Shown: positions 1-9,123, counted from the stretch's first letter. The stretch: DNA of 20,355 bases from Beroe ovata (GCA_946803715.1 CAMPET010000037.1:138004-158358), one strand, 5' to 3'. Program-made: numbers and translations. The notes: generated by a model from the sequence alone, not told the origin.

Positions 1-80
1 TGTGTGTGTCTGTGTGTGTGTATGTGTGTGTCTGTGTGTGTGTGTACGTGTATGTGTATGTGTCCGTGTGTGTGTGTGCA
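1..80. repeat. TG dinucleotide microsatellite (interrupted)
   Basis: The first 80 bases are an almost pure TG repeat broken by single-base changes (TC, TA, CG steps). It begins at or before the window edge. The open frame through it encodes only alternating Cys/Val and is a by-product of the repeat, not a gene. Confidence 0.95.
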
Positions 81-1096
81 CTTGCTCTCCTGGTTCCAGG
101 AAAATTACTAGCCCACTTAATCAAGCAAGTCATCCTGAACTAGTTTGCCCCTTGTTAGACCTCTTCTTAGACCTCATAACATTGTCACGAGGACTTTACA
201 CTCACAGGTTATAATGCCCTCAGTCCGCAGAACACTTCTTGTCCTCACGTCAGTAATTGAAATAATTGCTCCCATAACCTCTGATTTAGTCTCGCATTAA
301 CATGGCGGACTTTTCCTTGAATATCCTTTAACTTTCGTCTTGAGTCACTTAGATCTTAATTCCACAAATTTGCCCGAGTGACCGTCAGTGGTAAGACCGT
401 TTCCAGAACTAGGGTGAGGTCAGGACAGCAGCTATATCGATCATGCCTCGCGGCCTTGCCCACGACGAAAAATAGCGCATTATTATAGCTTCATAATAAA
501 ACAGTTGATTAGATTTAGATTCCCACCACCGCCACCATCGCATCTGCTCTGTCATACAACCGTTTATTAATACCTGTCACCTGTGTGGTGCCACTGGGCA
601 GCAGCAGCTCTCACAGTTGACCAATGCATTAGATATAAAAGTCATCGCACTCTGGTTTGAGTTATACCTTTATATTATGTAAGATCACTTACCTCATGAA
701 TCATGATGTTTCAGAGCTATGATCTGAGCAGGGCTCATGTCTGTAGTACAAGTGGTTTTTGATATCTAGCTAATCCGATGCAGATTGTATTGTGTGAGTG
801 AAATTGTCACCTGTCACATGATATGGCCATGGTGTTGAGTCGATGATACCATAACATATCAAGTTTGTTCATTGTAGTTTGTAATTGATACTATTGCGAT
901 GTGATGATGTTTCCTGTAAAGGTATTGAAATCCAGAAATTGAGGTGCTTTTCCCAATCTGGTTTCCATGTGCTTTGTGTTTTTGTGTTGTTAAACCTATG
1001 CATTGATTTCGTCTCCAGCACAACTTTATATTATTTAAAAGTTCTTCTCGGGTTATAGCTTAGATTGACCCTCTCCTTGTGATGTATAGGTAAACC
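81..1096. other. Upstream spacer of the receptor gene
   Basis: About 1 kb with no convincing coding region on either strand. It lies directly upstream of the seven-transmembrane receptor and probably holds its promoter and 5' UTR. Visible elements are a CCAAT/TATA pair at 621-641 and two copies of the ten-base string TGTCACCTGT (575-584 and 805-814), each containing the E-box CACCTG. The minus-strand frame at 1031-1294 is antisense to the receptor's first exon and has no family features. Confidence 0.6.
621..641 (+). promoter_or_regulatory. Possible CCAAT/TATA core promoter
   Basis: CCAAT at 621-625 is followed by TATAAAAG at 634-641, pointing toward the receptor gene. A TATA box here would start transcription near 665, leaving about 430 bases before the ATG at 1097. 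That leader contains several ATGs (around 696-708), so a spliced 5' UTR would be expected; an AG at 1088-1089, just before the ATG, could serve as acceptor. The CCAAT is unusually close to the TATA. This is motif matching only. Confidence 0.25.
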
Positions 1097-2840
1097 ATGA
1101 CAGAAACCTCCACGCCCTATCTTACTCACACCAAGCCAACGGATTCCTATGGACTCGAGACAGACAGTGCTCCACTCTCCCAGGCTGAACGTGGCTGTCT
1201 GATATTCTACGAGAGTGCATGTACAACTCTCACTATCCTCCTTAACTCCTACCTTATCTATGTTGTGTTGGTCAAGGTGAGTTGATACAATCATAATTCA
1301 TATGGAGGGCCAAGTGAGCAATGAATCTCGCATTCATGAATCCCCTAGTATTATAGACCCTGTTGTTTCCCATAAATGTTTATCACCAAATTAATCTGTC
1401 TCTCATTCTCAAGTAAGTAGGAACTAATGACTTGAAAATGACAATTGCCTACACATGATATTGCCTCAGTTACATGTCCTCAAGAACTACATCTATGTGC
1501 CGGTTTTGGCTGCTGGAATCCTTGGTCTAGTTCACGGAATCTGCTGCGACCTCTTCACCACCATGTCTCTCATCAACAGAGAATGGGTCGGATCACTCGA
1601 CTGGTGCGGCACTGTGGCACTCCTCCACAAGTACATCGTCTACTGCATTATCTACTGCCAAATTGTAGTGTCCTTCGAGGTTGGTACCATGTATCTCTCT
1701 CATAATGACATGGTTTAGATGGAAATGATTTAATTCTATTTGCTCTCTCTTGATTTTTTAAAGTAGTTGAGTAGTCAACAGCTCTACTTTTGGCTGAAAG
1801 TTGTAAGCTTCTACACGTGCTAAGTTAATATGCTGTCAAGAAAATCTTCAGCAAAGTCATGACCATACTGGGGATTGAAACTCAGTATTGAATAGTTGGC
1901 AGCCCCCATTATGTCATCTTTCATGTGGACATGACAATGTTCCATGACAAATAGACAAGCTTATTATAGATTAAAATATGAAGGGTTATCATGTGAACCC
2001 GATAGGTAGTGGTATTATAATTACATTATGTCATACTGTGAAATCTATTAAATTTGTGCGTTACAGGTTGCATATTTTGTGAGCCACCCCAGCAGCTACT
2101 CAAGGACTAGTGAGAAGACCAGGACATGCATAGCTCTCGCCACGTCAGTCGCAATCCTACTGAATTTCCCCATTATGGTGTGCCAGTTCTTCTACATCAA
2201 ACTGAGCAACATAAGGGAAGTGTATCCTGACATTGCACAGTATTCCCCCCAGCTCCTTGATAACTTCTACTACTACGACAAGTTGATCAATATATGCTAC
2301 CGGTTCTACTACCCTGGCACGCTGGACTACAACATCATAATCAACTACGTGTTGGTATCAAACATCACCGCCGTGGTGCTGGTTATTCTGTCGTATGCAG
2401 TGATTGTGCGAGTGGTACTGAGAAGCCGGTCCATGATAAGGCTGAACTTGGTGGGCAATGAGAGCAAACTCAGAACTGATCGGTACAAGAAGCAAAACAA
2501 GAAGATTGCAGTGATTTCCATACTAACCACGTCCTTGGTGCTATTACCATGGTTCCCCACCCTAGTGATATGTATTATCGATGGAGTTGATAACTTTGCC
2601 CTACAGAATACTCTTGGAACCCTGCACACGACCAGATTAAGAAGGGCTAGCCAGTATTTGTTCTATCTCTTACCCTGGGTGTTCCCTCTCATGACGATTA
2701 TTGGAACCCCAGCCATATCACGAGCTTCAAAGAACATTATTCACAGTTTGAATCATTCAGACCACAGGGGACATCATGGTTTGAAGATGCCAATCAGTTT
2801 TATTTCAGTAAAGAAGTCAAAAAATGGAGAGCACTTATGA
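1097..2840 (+). CDS. Rhodopsin-like seven-transmembrane receptor (GPCR), divergent
   Basis: Three exons join in phase 0 at GT-AG sites: 1097-1276, 1470-1679 and 2067-2840, giving 387 aa. Hydrophobic helices lie near residues 35-59, 66-90, 106-133, 150-174, 218-248, 277-301 and 325-344. Rhodopsin-family landmarks are partly kept: N50 (1.50), C106 exactly 25 residues before the 3.50 position, C207 in the second extracellular loop as its likely disulfide partner, Y240 in TM5 (5.58-like), and PWFP at 291-294 matching CWxP. E-V-A followed by HP at 137-138 replaces the DRY region, so Arg3.50 is Val131. FPLMT (336-340) replaces NPxxY, followed by a helix-8-like segment. The site equivalent to Asp2.50 is hydrophobic. 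The protein should sit in the plasma membrane and sense an unknown ligand; G-protein coupling is uncertain without DRY and NPxxY. The tail is short and rich in His and Lys. No subfamily can be assigned. Confidence 0.85.
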
Positions 2841-2893
2841 AGCAGCACTGGTGTTCTTTCTGCTTTTTTGTTATTTTTGATTATTTTGTGATC

Positions 2894-2899
2894 AATAAA
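2894..2899 (+). terminator. Poly(A) signal AATAAA of the receptor gene
   Basis: A canonical AATAAA lies 53 bases after the receptor stop codon, followed by T/G-containing sequence. This implies a short 3' UTR of about 75-90 nt. Confidence 0.6.
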
Positions 2900-3378
2900 C
2901 ATCAATAATGCTAAAATTGATCGTGGTTTGCAGTTATTCTACTGCAGCTTCGCCGCAACATTGTAATTATGCTACTGTAATTATAGACTGTACTTATTAA
3001 AGGCTGTCATTTTTTCACTTTCACGTGATTTTGAACCAATTGTGAGCTTGTGTTGCAAAAATTAATGTATTTCAGTGTTTCATCCTTCCATTTTTTGGAT
3101 TATAATTGAGATCAATGAATGATTGCATACGAATATTGAATTATCCACTAAATTTCCTTTAAAATGTGAAATTGCAGCAACTCATCAGGGGCTGATCAAA
3201 AGAATTTTCATTCACTTCCAAGTATGAAATGCACACCAATTAACTTATAATGAAGAGGAAATAGCAACTTGTAACCTATTCCACAAATGATGATTACTAA
3301 CTTATTAAGTTACTTATTTAGTCACAATGCTACATTGGATTTGGCTATCGATCGTGCGTACTTCAACAACAAACAATC

Positions 3379-3393
3379 CACGTGCTATAAATA
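3379..3393 (+). promoter_or_regulatory. E-box CACGTG next to TATAAATA
   Basis: CACGTG (3379-3384) is followed after one base by TATAAATA (3386-3393). The combination looks like a core promoter, but no clear transcript lies just downstream, and the STXBP4-like start codon is 1.4 kb away. It could drive a non-coding or distal 5' exon, or be chance in AT-rich DNA. Confidence 0.2.
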
Positions 3394-3708
3394 GTACAAG
3401 CTCCCACAACCGTTTTATCGTGCACTAATATACATAATGAAGTATATTAAGTTTTACATGCTTACCTACATGCAGGGAACACGCAGCAAATATATCTCCT
3501 AGCCTATTATAGAGCATTTGTACTCTTGCTTTTGCTCTTGTTGTTGTTGTCTGCTTGTACACAATCTAGTACATGTATTACTAGCTAACCAGGTCCTCCT
3601 ATCGATTCATAAGATGGTTTCGGTCGAGTGTAAAATTTTCAGGTTTCGACATTTCTACTCTGTACTCTTATTTCAGATGCATCTATTCTTCCGTGCTTCT
3701 AATATTGT

Positions 3709-3760
3709 AAGACACAAGACTCTTGTGTCTTTCCAACTTTTGTGTCACAAGAGGTTGGAA
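3709..3760. repeat. Two adjacent palindromes
   Basis: AAGACACAAGA (3709-3719) and TCTTGTGTCTT (3721-3731) are perfect 11-base inverted arms around one C. Immediately after, TTCCAAC (3731-3737) pairs with GTTGGAA (3754-3760) around an inner TTGTG/CACAA match, giving a near-complete 30-base palindrome. The GTGTC core recurs in both. Such a block could form hairpins and may be the centre of a small non-autonomous element, but I saw no outer terminal repeats. Confidence 0.6.
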
Positions 3761-4806
3761 AAGGCAGGTATCCTATGCTTTTCACTGATTTATCAGTTTA
3801 TTGTTGAGAGTGCCAGTATAGTTGGACGTTTTACTGTTACACAGAGCAGGTTCCTATCCCATGTTTTCTTCTCCCTCAATTTGATAATGGACCAGTCATT
3901 GGTGTATATACTGTTATTTAACCATCTAACAAAGGAATATGTGAGCTCTGGACCTATGCGAGACAGTTTATATGTTGCATGTTATTTAGTTCAGTGTTAT
4001 TACACACTTGCTGTTGTACAATACATGAGTAGATGGAGCCATCTCTAGATAGTTATAGCTCACTCAGTTAAACAAGTTGGAATACAGTATACTTTCTTTT
4101 TTATTTCGTAGCATGCTTGTTTCCGAAGGTAGGTAATTTGAATGTCTCCATTTCCATGGAATTTCTATCCACTTGCCCTGTTCTGGCTTGTTGATAGGGA
4201 ATGCTGAAACCATTGTCAAATGTCTCAATGGGTGAACTGATTCATGAAACTGAATAGATGGGAGCAGATAGTGCTGGACATGAGGTATTGCTGTATTGGT
4301 AATGAGCAGGTATGATAGCTGGGTATGGGCCAGCATGTAACTCGAGAATCACATAATATCTGTTGCCATGGAAATGCCTGATTCCCGGCATGTGAGGCTC
4401 ACGGCTTGTTAGAAGAGTACTGACCTGTGACATTCAATACTTCTAACACTACTCTCATTTTCTTTCTCTCATTGTACTACACTGGAGCAGTTCATACAAT
4501 ATGTTCCTTTGCATGCCACATATGAGGTTTCCAAGACATGCGACAAAGAGCCATTATTGCTGGTTGGTTGGACGGTTGGTGCGGTGTTTTTCCAGTTATG
4601 TGACGTGGAATGCCACCCTGGGTGCCATTACTCTATATCATTACCGATGTGTGGTTGATTATCACTCGTTTTGTGAACTACGCTTCATACATACTCGATT
4701 CATCTGCGCTGTGTTTCACGGAGAAAATTTGTTGACCAGCAGCTTGTGCTGGAGTTTTTCCTCCAAAACTTTGTCAATCTTCATACATCTTGCTTGTCGA
4801 ATATAG

Positions 4807-7800
4807 ATGCCCACTGTGGATGAATCAGAGAGTAATGGTGTTCTTGACAGATTTCCCACACGGAAAGTTGACGTTGTGGACTTCCATGACTGCTCACAGG
4901 TTCGAAAACCTACTCTTTCGATATCATACTCCAGTGTTCCAATATGACAATACTACTGTATTATTACGCTAAGTTTGTTCTCTGTATCTATTTTCTGTGT
5001 TCAAACCCCCATCATATCAGGGACTTGGGTTAAAGATATTCGGAGGAATAAGCTTAACAGGCGTTGAGCATGGTATCTATGTGAAACAACTGGTACCTGG
5101 GGGCCTTGCTTCTCTTTCAGGTAGACTGAAGCCTGGAGACCAGCTCTTAGAGGTACAAAAACCTTCCTAGATATTATTCAGAATGTACGACTTGCTTTCT
5201 GTGTCAACCAAACCGTTTCTATGTCCTGCATCGTTATTGCCTCACACAGGTCAACGGGAGACCACTTTCAAATATCACTAATAGCAGAGCAGTATCCATG
5301 TTGAGAGCATGCGCGGCTCAGAGAATTCTTACACTTGTAAGTGCACGTATGATTACACTTCACAAAATATACCACCAATCATTCTTCCTCCTTCAATATC
5401 CTGTGAGTGGTTGAAAAAAATCATTCCCAGGTTATTTCACGTGATCCAGAAGCTAATCACGGTTATCATAAACTTTGCTCTGAGACTCTATCTGGATCAA
5501 CTAAAAGTTTAAATGTGAGCGACGAAATACCCGCCAGGAGCAGGACAATCGACAGATGGGGTGATTCCTCCTCAAAGAATGACACACTAGATCAGACGAG
5601 AAGGTCTAGAACCGAAACTGATCACGGCAATATGTCCCAACCAAGGCATCAAAGTAGCAACAAGTCCAGTCCATACCGGACACCCAAAGAATTTCAGGAT
5701 CGTTCGCCTGCAAACAGCAGGTCACCACACATCAGACCAGAGCTAGAGGAGAATAGCATGTTTGCAAAGAAGTCTCTTGAGAATCGACTTCCCACTGTGA
5801 CTCATGATGAGACCGAGAGCAACCTGGACGATTATAGCGAAGGTTTGAGGTCGAGATTGAAATCTTATGGTTTTGCATGTCACTGTGAAAACCAGGTAAG
5901 GTTAATAAGTTCTCCACTTTCTTGTTGATAAAATTCATTATTTGTTTCAGGACAAATCTCGCCGATATCACAAATGACAACGTCCTCTACTCAATCTCCA
6001 ACCAAGACGGTCACAATAGAATACAAGACAGGCCTTGGTATGAGTATATGTGGTGGAACAAATAAGGCAGAAGGTCCTGGTATCTATATAGACTCTGTGA
6101 TAAATGGCGGCGATGTGGATAAGCATGGTGCTCTTCGGGCTGGAGATGAGCTAATATCAGTCAATGGCCAGATTTTGCAGGGCTTACCCCACGAACGTGC
6201 TATGAAGATCTTAACTCGTCTCAAACTGAGGCAGGTTAAACAGGTGAGAGGAAAATAGATCCGTGCACTCCTTGATGTAAAATGTGACTCAGCTCTTCTA
6301 AGCTTTACTAGGATATAAGATATCCGCATTTACACACTCAATTAAGTCATCCCAGGTGGAGATTATTTACAGGGCTGGAACTGGGATATCCCCCAGACAG
6401 AAGTCATCTTCTCGAAATAACTCAGCAGAAGCGAATAGCCTTCTCAAGTCCTCGAATGGTATATCCAGGTCTGTTTCCCTTACAAGCCGGACGTCAACCG
6501 GCAACCAACAGGACATGAGAAAACTGTCACATGGAAGTGGCCCTTCGCAAGGACTCGTTTCTGCTAGTCAACCTAGTCCTCAGAAGCTGTGCGGGACATC
6601 GGGAACTAAGTCCATCACTGATACAGCCAGCAACGTTCTGAATACAAAGTTAGATGAAGGTATGCTCATGATATGAGACAGATTGAACAATGAAAAATCA
6701 TAAGCATGTCATATTGTGAGTAAATAGAATAATTATTAGTTCAACCTTACCACACTCAGGAAGTGCACCCCTCAGAACAAGATCCCTGGCCCCAAGCCAG
6801 CAAATCAGTATGGAGAAACTTGTAGTGGCATTACAATATCTTGGTTACAATCCAACTCAATCTCAGCTCAATGCTCTTAAAAACAAGCTTAATATTGACA
6901 CTAATAACAAGGTGTGACGTCGCATAATGCTTGTGAACATTACGTAGTTTGTAACAGACATTATCTTTTCTCAAAGTTAATAAGGAATGTTAATCGGCCA
7001 GGTTCGATACTCAGAGTTTGTGGAAGCCGCCCGGGAGGTTTTTGCTTACAAGTTGAAGGAAGATGAATCGAAACAAATGTTAAAGAGTGATTCTATGGAC
7101 GAGATATCACGGTCAAGGGTGGAACTCCATAAATCACTCAATACTATTAATGGTAAGTTGAGTGTTGACACAGTCGTTCATTCTTTGCCATGACACCATG
7201 TCTATGATGAGAATGTACTGTACTATAACTTGCCCTCTTAGACTACAAGAGCAGAGACTACAAGAGCAGAGGGTCACTAGAACGTTCAAAGATATCTGCA
7301 CTGAGCAACTCAGTTCCAAACCTCAGTGCTCCATCCCCAGCTATAACACACAGTGAAGAGCTCAGATCAGCTAGTTCCATGACAAATCCTGCTAGCAATT
7401 TGCTAGATCATGTTGCATCCTCCTCCCGGATAAGGTTTGCTGATCTCAGCTCTTTAGACTCCACCTCCATTTCTAAGTAATAGGTAATCGAGGTGGGTAA
7501 ATGTCAGTTCTATTTCAATTTCTATTCTATTTCAATTTCTTTTTACAGCACCTCCTATCCCACGGCACAAGTTAGTTCGGTGATGCCATCTGAGAGGCTT
7601 GCACCCTCCCCTGCACTGTCAGCAACCTTTTCAACAAGAAGTGGGTGGACCCTTCCTCAGTATGACAGGGATCTGAGCGCTTGTGACCCGTCTGATATCA
7701 TTAAAGAGTGTGCCATCTTGGCAGCAGAGCTAAGAAAAGCGGAGAAAGTGTGGGTTTATCTTTTGTTCCAGTTAACATCTATTCTCCGTCAAATCAATTC

Positions 7801-8082
7801 TGCTTTCAAATTATTGGACCTCATATTTGTACATTTCATAGAATTATGATGCGTTGAATTAGACCTAGCATACATGATAATAGTCAAATATCGGGAATAT
7901 TCTCATTCAGCATCATGCAGTACAAAGCAATTACTGAGAAATTGGTGAGCTTTGCTTCGAATGTACAGAGCTCTTTTAAAGCTGAGGTGTCGAGATCACG
8001 CTCACTAGAGAGAGGAACCTCAATGGATCGCAGTAGGACAAGGCAAAGTTTAGCCACCGTGATACATGGCGCTAACAAAACT
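4807..8082 (+). CDS. Syntaxin-binding protein 4-like scaffold with two PDZ domains (C terminus unresolved)
   Basis: Eleven exons follow in frame: 4807-4899, 5021-5152, 5250-5336, 5431-5895, 6007-6243, 6356-6659, 6760-6911, 7002-7152, 7242-7476, 7549-7749 and 7911-8082, about 743 aa. Order: PDZ1 (residues ~19-107), Ser/charged linker, PDZ2 (~260-345), Ser-rich linker, an EF-hand-like block (~457-511), Ser-rich linker, and a helical block (~666-708). The second PDZ, the MEKLVVALQYLGYNPT block and the LRKAEK...ITEKL block match vertebrate STXBP4 (Synip) in the same order. In mammals STXBP4 binds syntaxin 4 and regulates GLUT4 vesicle docking; a membrane-traffic scaffold role is inferred here. 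An in-frame TAG directly precedes the ATG. PDZ1 is absent from human STXBP4, and the usual C-terminal WW domain is not found: reading on from 8082 adds 14 residues to a stop at 8125-8127. The exon 4/5 junction is ambiguous (see findings). Homology is from recognition, not a search. Confidence 0.72.
4861..5439 (+). other. PDZ domain 1 (over four exons)
   Basis: The first strand (RKVDVVDFHD) is at the end of exon 1; exon 2 opens with the carboxylate-binding loop GLGL and continues with FGG...GIYVKQLVPGG and GRLKPGDQLLE; exon 3 gives VNGRPLSN and the second helix; the last strand TLVIS runs into exon 4. All signature elements of a peptide-binding PDZ are present. The residue at the start of the second helix is an Asn (SNITNSRA), not the His of class I domains, so ligand class is unclear. 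This domain lies N-terminal to the one shared with vertebrate STXBP4. Confidence 0.85.
6007..6376 (+). other. PDZ domain 2 (the STXBP4-type PDZ)
   Basis: Encoded mainly by exon 5, with the final strand (VEIIYRA) at the start of exon 6. Features are TVTIEYKTGLGM with the GLGM binding loop, ICGGTNKAEGPGIYI, INGGDVDKHGALRAGDELISVNG and a second helix beginning LPHERA. The NxxEGP segment and the KILTRLKLR ending strongly resemble the single PDZ of vertebrate STXBP4. His in HERA at the start of the second helix is compatible with class I ligands. Confidence 0.88.
6810..7052 (+). other. EF-hand-like block shared with STXBP4
   Basis: Two exons encode MEKLVVALQYLGYNPT, then a helix, a loop IDTNNKVRYSEF and a helix VEAAREVFAYK. 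The arrangement is that of an EF-hand pair in which only the second loop looks nearly complete (D-x-N-x-K-x-x-x-x-x-x-F; no final Glu at the canonical place), so calcium binding is doubtful. Vertebrate STXBP4 has an equivalent stretch (EKLEMALNYLGIQPT) between its PDZ and coiled coil; this block is the best evidence for the family assignment. Confidence 0.7.
7241..7270 (+). repeat. 15-bp perfect tandem duplication across a splice acceptor
   Basis: The unit gactacaagagcaga occurs twice (7241-7255 and 7256-7270). It spans the acceptor of exon 9 of the STXBP4-like gene: the first G belongs to the acceptor AG (7240-7241). The product is DYKSR repeated twice. The second copy also carries an AG in the same context, so a second in-frame acceptor 15 bases downstream is possible. 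Confidence 0.9.
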
Positions 8083-8157
8083 GTGAGCTTGTTCAACTTT
8101 TATCAAAGAATATTTTTGACCATTTGATTGGTAGGCATATAATAGTAGGTATAATCA

Positions 8158-8280
8158 GGGGGCTGGCAAGCCCCCCGCGGCATCTGTAGCTAATGTTGAA
8201 CGTGCGAGCAAAAAGGGCCCGAAGGGCCCTTTTTGTGAGCTCGGTCACCGAGGAGGCCCGGAGGGCCGACTCGGTGAGCT
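8158..8280. repeat. GC-rich cluster of nested hairpins, possible mobile element
   Basis: Inside AT-rich DNA lie at least three strong inverted repeats. GGGGGCT (8158-8164) pairs with AGCCCCC (8169-8175). AAAAAGGGCCC (8210-8220) pairs with GGGCCCTTTTT (8224-8234) around GAA. CACCGAG (8246-8252) pairs with CTCGGTG (8270-8276), enclosing GGCCC/GGGCC (8255-8259, 8263-8267); CTCGGT/ACCGAG (8240-8252) is an alternative fold. An N stands at 8283, just after the block. TATAAT occurs on both sides (8150-8155 and 8294-8299) and could be a target duplication or chance. The compact foldback structure suits a MITE-like repeat. Confidence 0.7.
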
Positions 8281-9036
8281 TGNTATTATGTGTTATAATA
8301 TTCTCCATGTGATATATAAAACAGATATATATTTCAAAACAAAAAATATATAGTCTGTCCCGGAAGGGAGAGCAGTCAAAACAACGAAGGTATTAGCTGC
8401 TATAATCCTGCACTGCGAGCACCATTATCAGGAATAGAGAGCGTGCATTATTAGCGTAAATAATGCCCGGAGAGTATTATATATTAATCAATGGAGGCAT
8501 TAAAAATAATTTGAGAAATGATTATGAGTAAAAGTTTTTTGAAGTATTTTATTATTGATTTCACTCCTATAGTAGCTAGAAAACATTGGATCATATGTTT
8601 GTGTATTAGGTACCATAGAAAAGACAATTGATAGATTGATAGCATTCCATTTGGATGACTTGTGAGTGCATTCATGACTGTTAAATTGCAGTGATGTATC
8701 ATAAGGTGTAACTTCTTTACTTCATGATCTTGCTAATATAAGAAATACAATTGATTTATTTTGCTTCGAAGAAATCTCATAACTCTATAGGATATCATGC
8801 AAAGATCCTTGTGTCCAAGTGCCCTAATTCATTTTGCATGTTGAAAGAGGATTTTCAGCTAAAAGAGGTACCTAACAAGTCATATTGATAGCGTGAAAGC
8901 TAAAACATTGTCTAAACTATTATCACTATCAACATTACAAAATCTATTTTATACACACATCAGCTATCTTCAATTAACACGAATTCAAGAAATTGATACT
9001 GCTAGAAAATGATTAGTCACTGTTGTAGGTTATTGA

Positions 9037-9042
9037 AATAAA
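9037..9042 (+). terminator. Possible plus-strand poly(A) signal
   Basis: AATAAA on the plus strand, the only clear one noticed after the STXBP4-like exons. If that gene's 3' UTR or last exon extends through 8083-9060, this would be its end. It is 82 bases from the stop codon of the convergent gene, so the two transcripts could nearly meet. Confidence 0.25.
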
Positions 9043-9110
9043 AATGAAAGCTGAAAAACTTTGGTGTTATGATCTTGTAGGAATTGATATTATGCGAATC
9101 ACTAATTTTC

Positions 9111-9116
9111 TTTATT
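9111..9116 (-). terminator. Poly(A) signal of the Ig receptor gene, close to its stop
   Basis: TTTATT on the plus strand is AATAAA in the sense of the Ig gene, only seven bases beyond its TGA (9124-9126). If used, the 3' UTR would be about 25-35 nt. Further minus-sense AATAAA matches occur at 8755-8760 and 8548-8553 and could give longer UTRs. Confidence 0.4.
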
Positions 9117-9123
9117 CACTATC

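Larger units (their letters stand above)
2900..4806. other. Intergenic spacer between receptor and STXBP4-like gene
   Basis: About 1.9 kb of AT-rich sequence without a recognisable gene. The longest open frame (3518-4048, +) lacks an ATG at its start and shows no family motif; one frame this long is near chance expectation for the window. Minus-strand frames at 4064-4336 and 4242-4433 also match nothing I know, although an AATAAA on that strand (4100-4105) leaves room for a small or decayed minus-strand exon. The frame at 4501-4806 ends in a TAG directly against the start codon at 4807. The region also holds a palindrome cluster (3709-3760) and an E-box/TATA pair (3379-3393). Confidence 0.5.
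8281..9123. other. Spacer between two convergent genes
   Basis: About 840 bases of AT-rich sequence between the STXBP4-like gene (+) and the Ig receptor (-). I looked for the missing WW exon (a Leu-Pro-x-Gly-Trp-Glu start, then Tyr and a second Trp) on the plus strand and did not find one. An acceptor-like ttaaattgcag ends at 8691, but in phase 0 it leads straight to TGA, so it could at most be a terminal non-WW exon. Possible poly(A) signals occur for both strands. No RNA gene was recognised. Confidence 0.5.

Noticed and set aside
2-214. Open frame across the TG repeat
   Set aside because: Low-complexity Cys/Val translation of a dinucleotide repeat followed by unremarkable sequence.
3518-4048. 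176-codon plus-strand open frame, Cys/Phe/Leu-rich
   Set aside because: It begins with TTG rather than ATG, contains the palindrome cluster, has biased hydrophobic composition without clear transmembrane spacing and matches no family I recognise. A frame of this size is near chance expectation for a window this long.
4064-4433. Two overlapping minus-strand open frames with a nearby minus-sense AATAAA
   Set aside because: No motif, no supported splice partners and no family resemblance; the possibility of a decayed exon is only mentioned in the spacer entry.
8158-8280. CRISPR-like or rho-independent terminator interpretation of the hairpins
   Set aside because: Hairpins differ in sequence and are not regularly spaced direct repeats, and the surrounding intron-containing genes are eukaryotic, so bacterial terminators do not apply.
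8093-8308. Minus-strand open frame through the hairpin block
   Set aside because: It crosses the N and consists largely of translated palindromes; no protein family features.
8083-9120. WW-domain exon for the STXBP4-like gene
   Set aside because: Searched by eye for a GWE start, central aromatic and second Trp after an AG acceptor on the plus strand; none was found.
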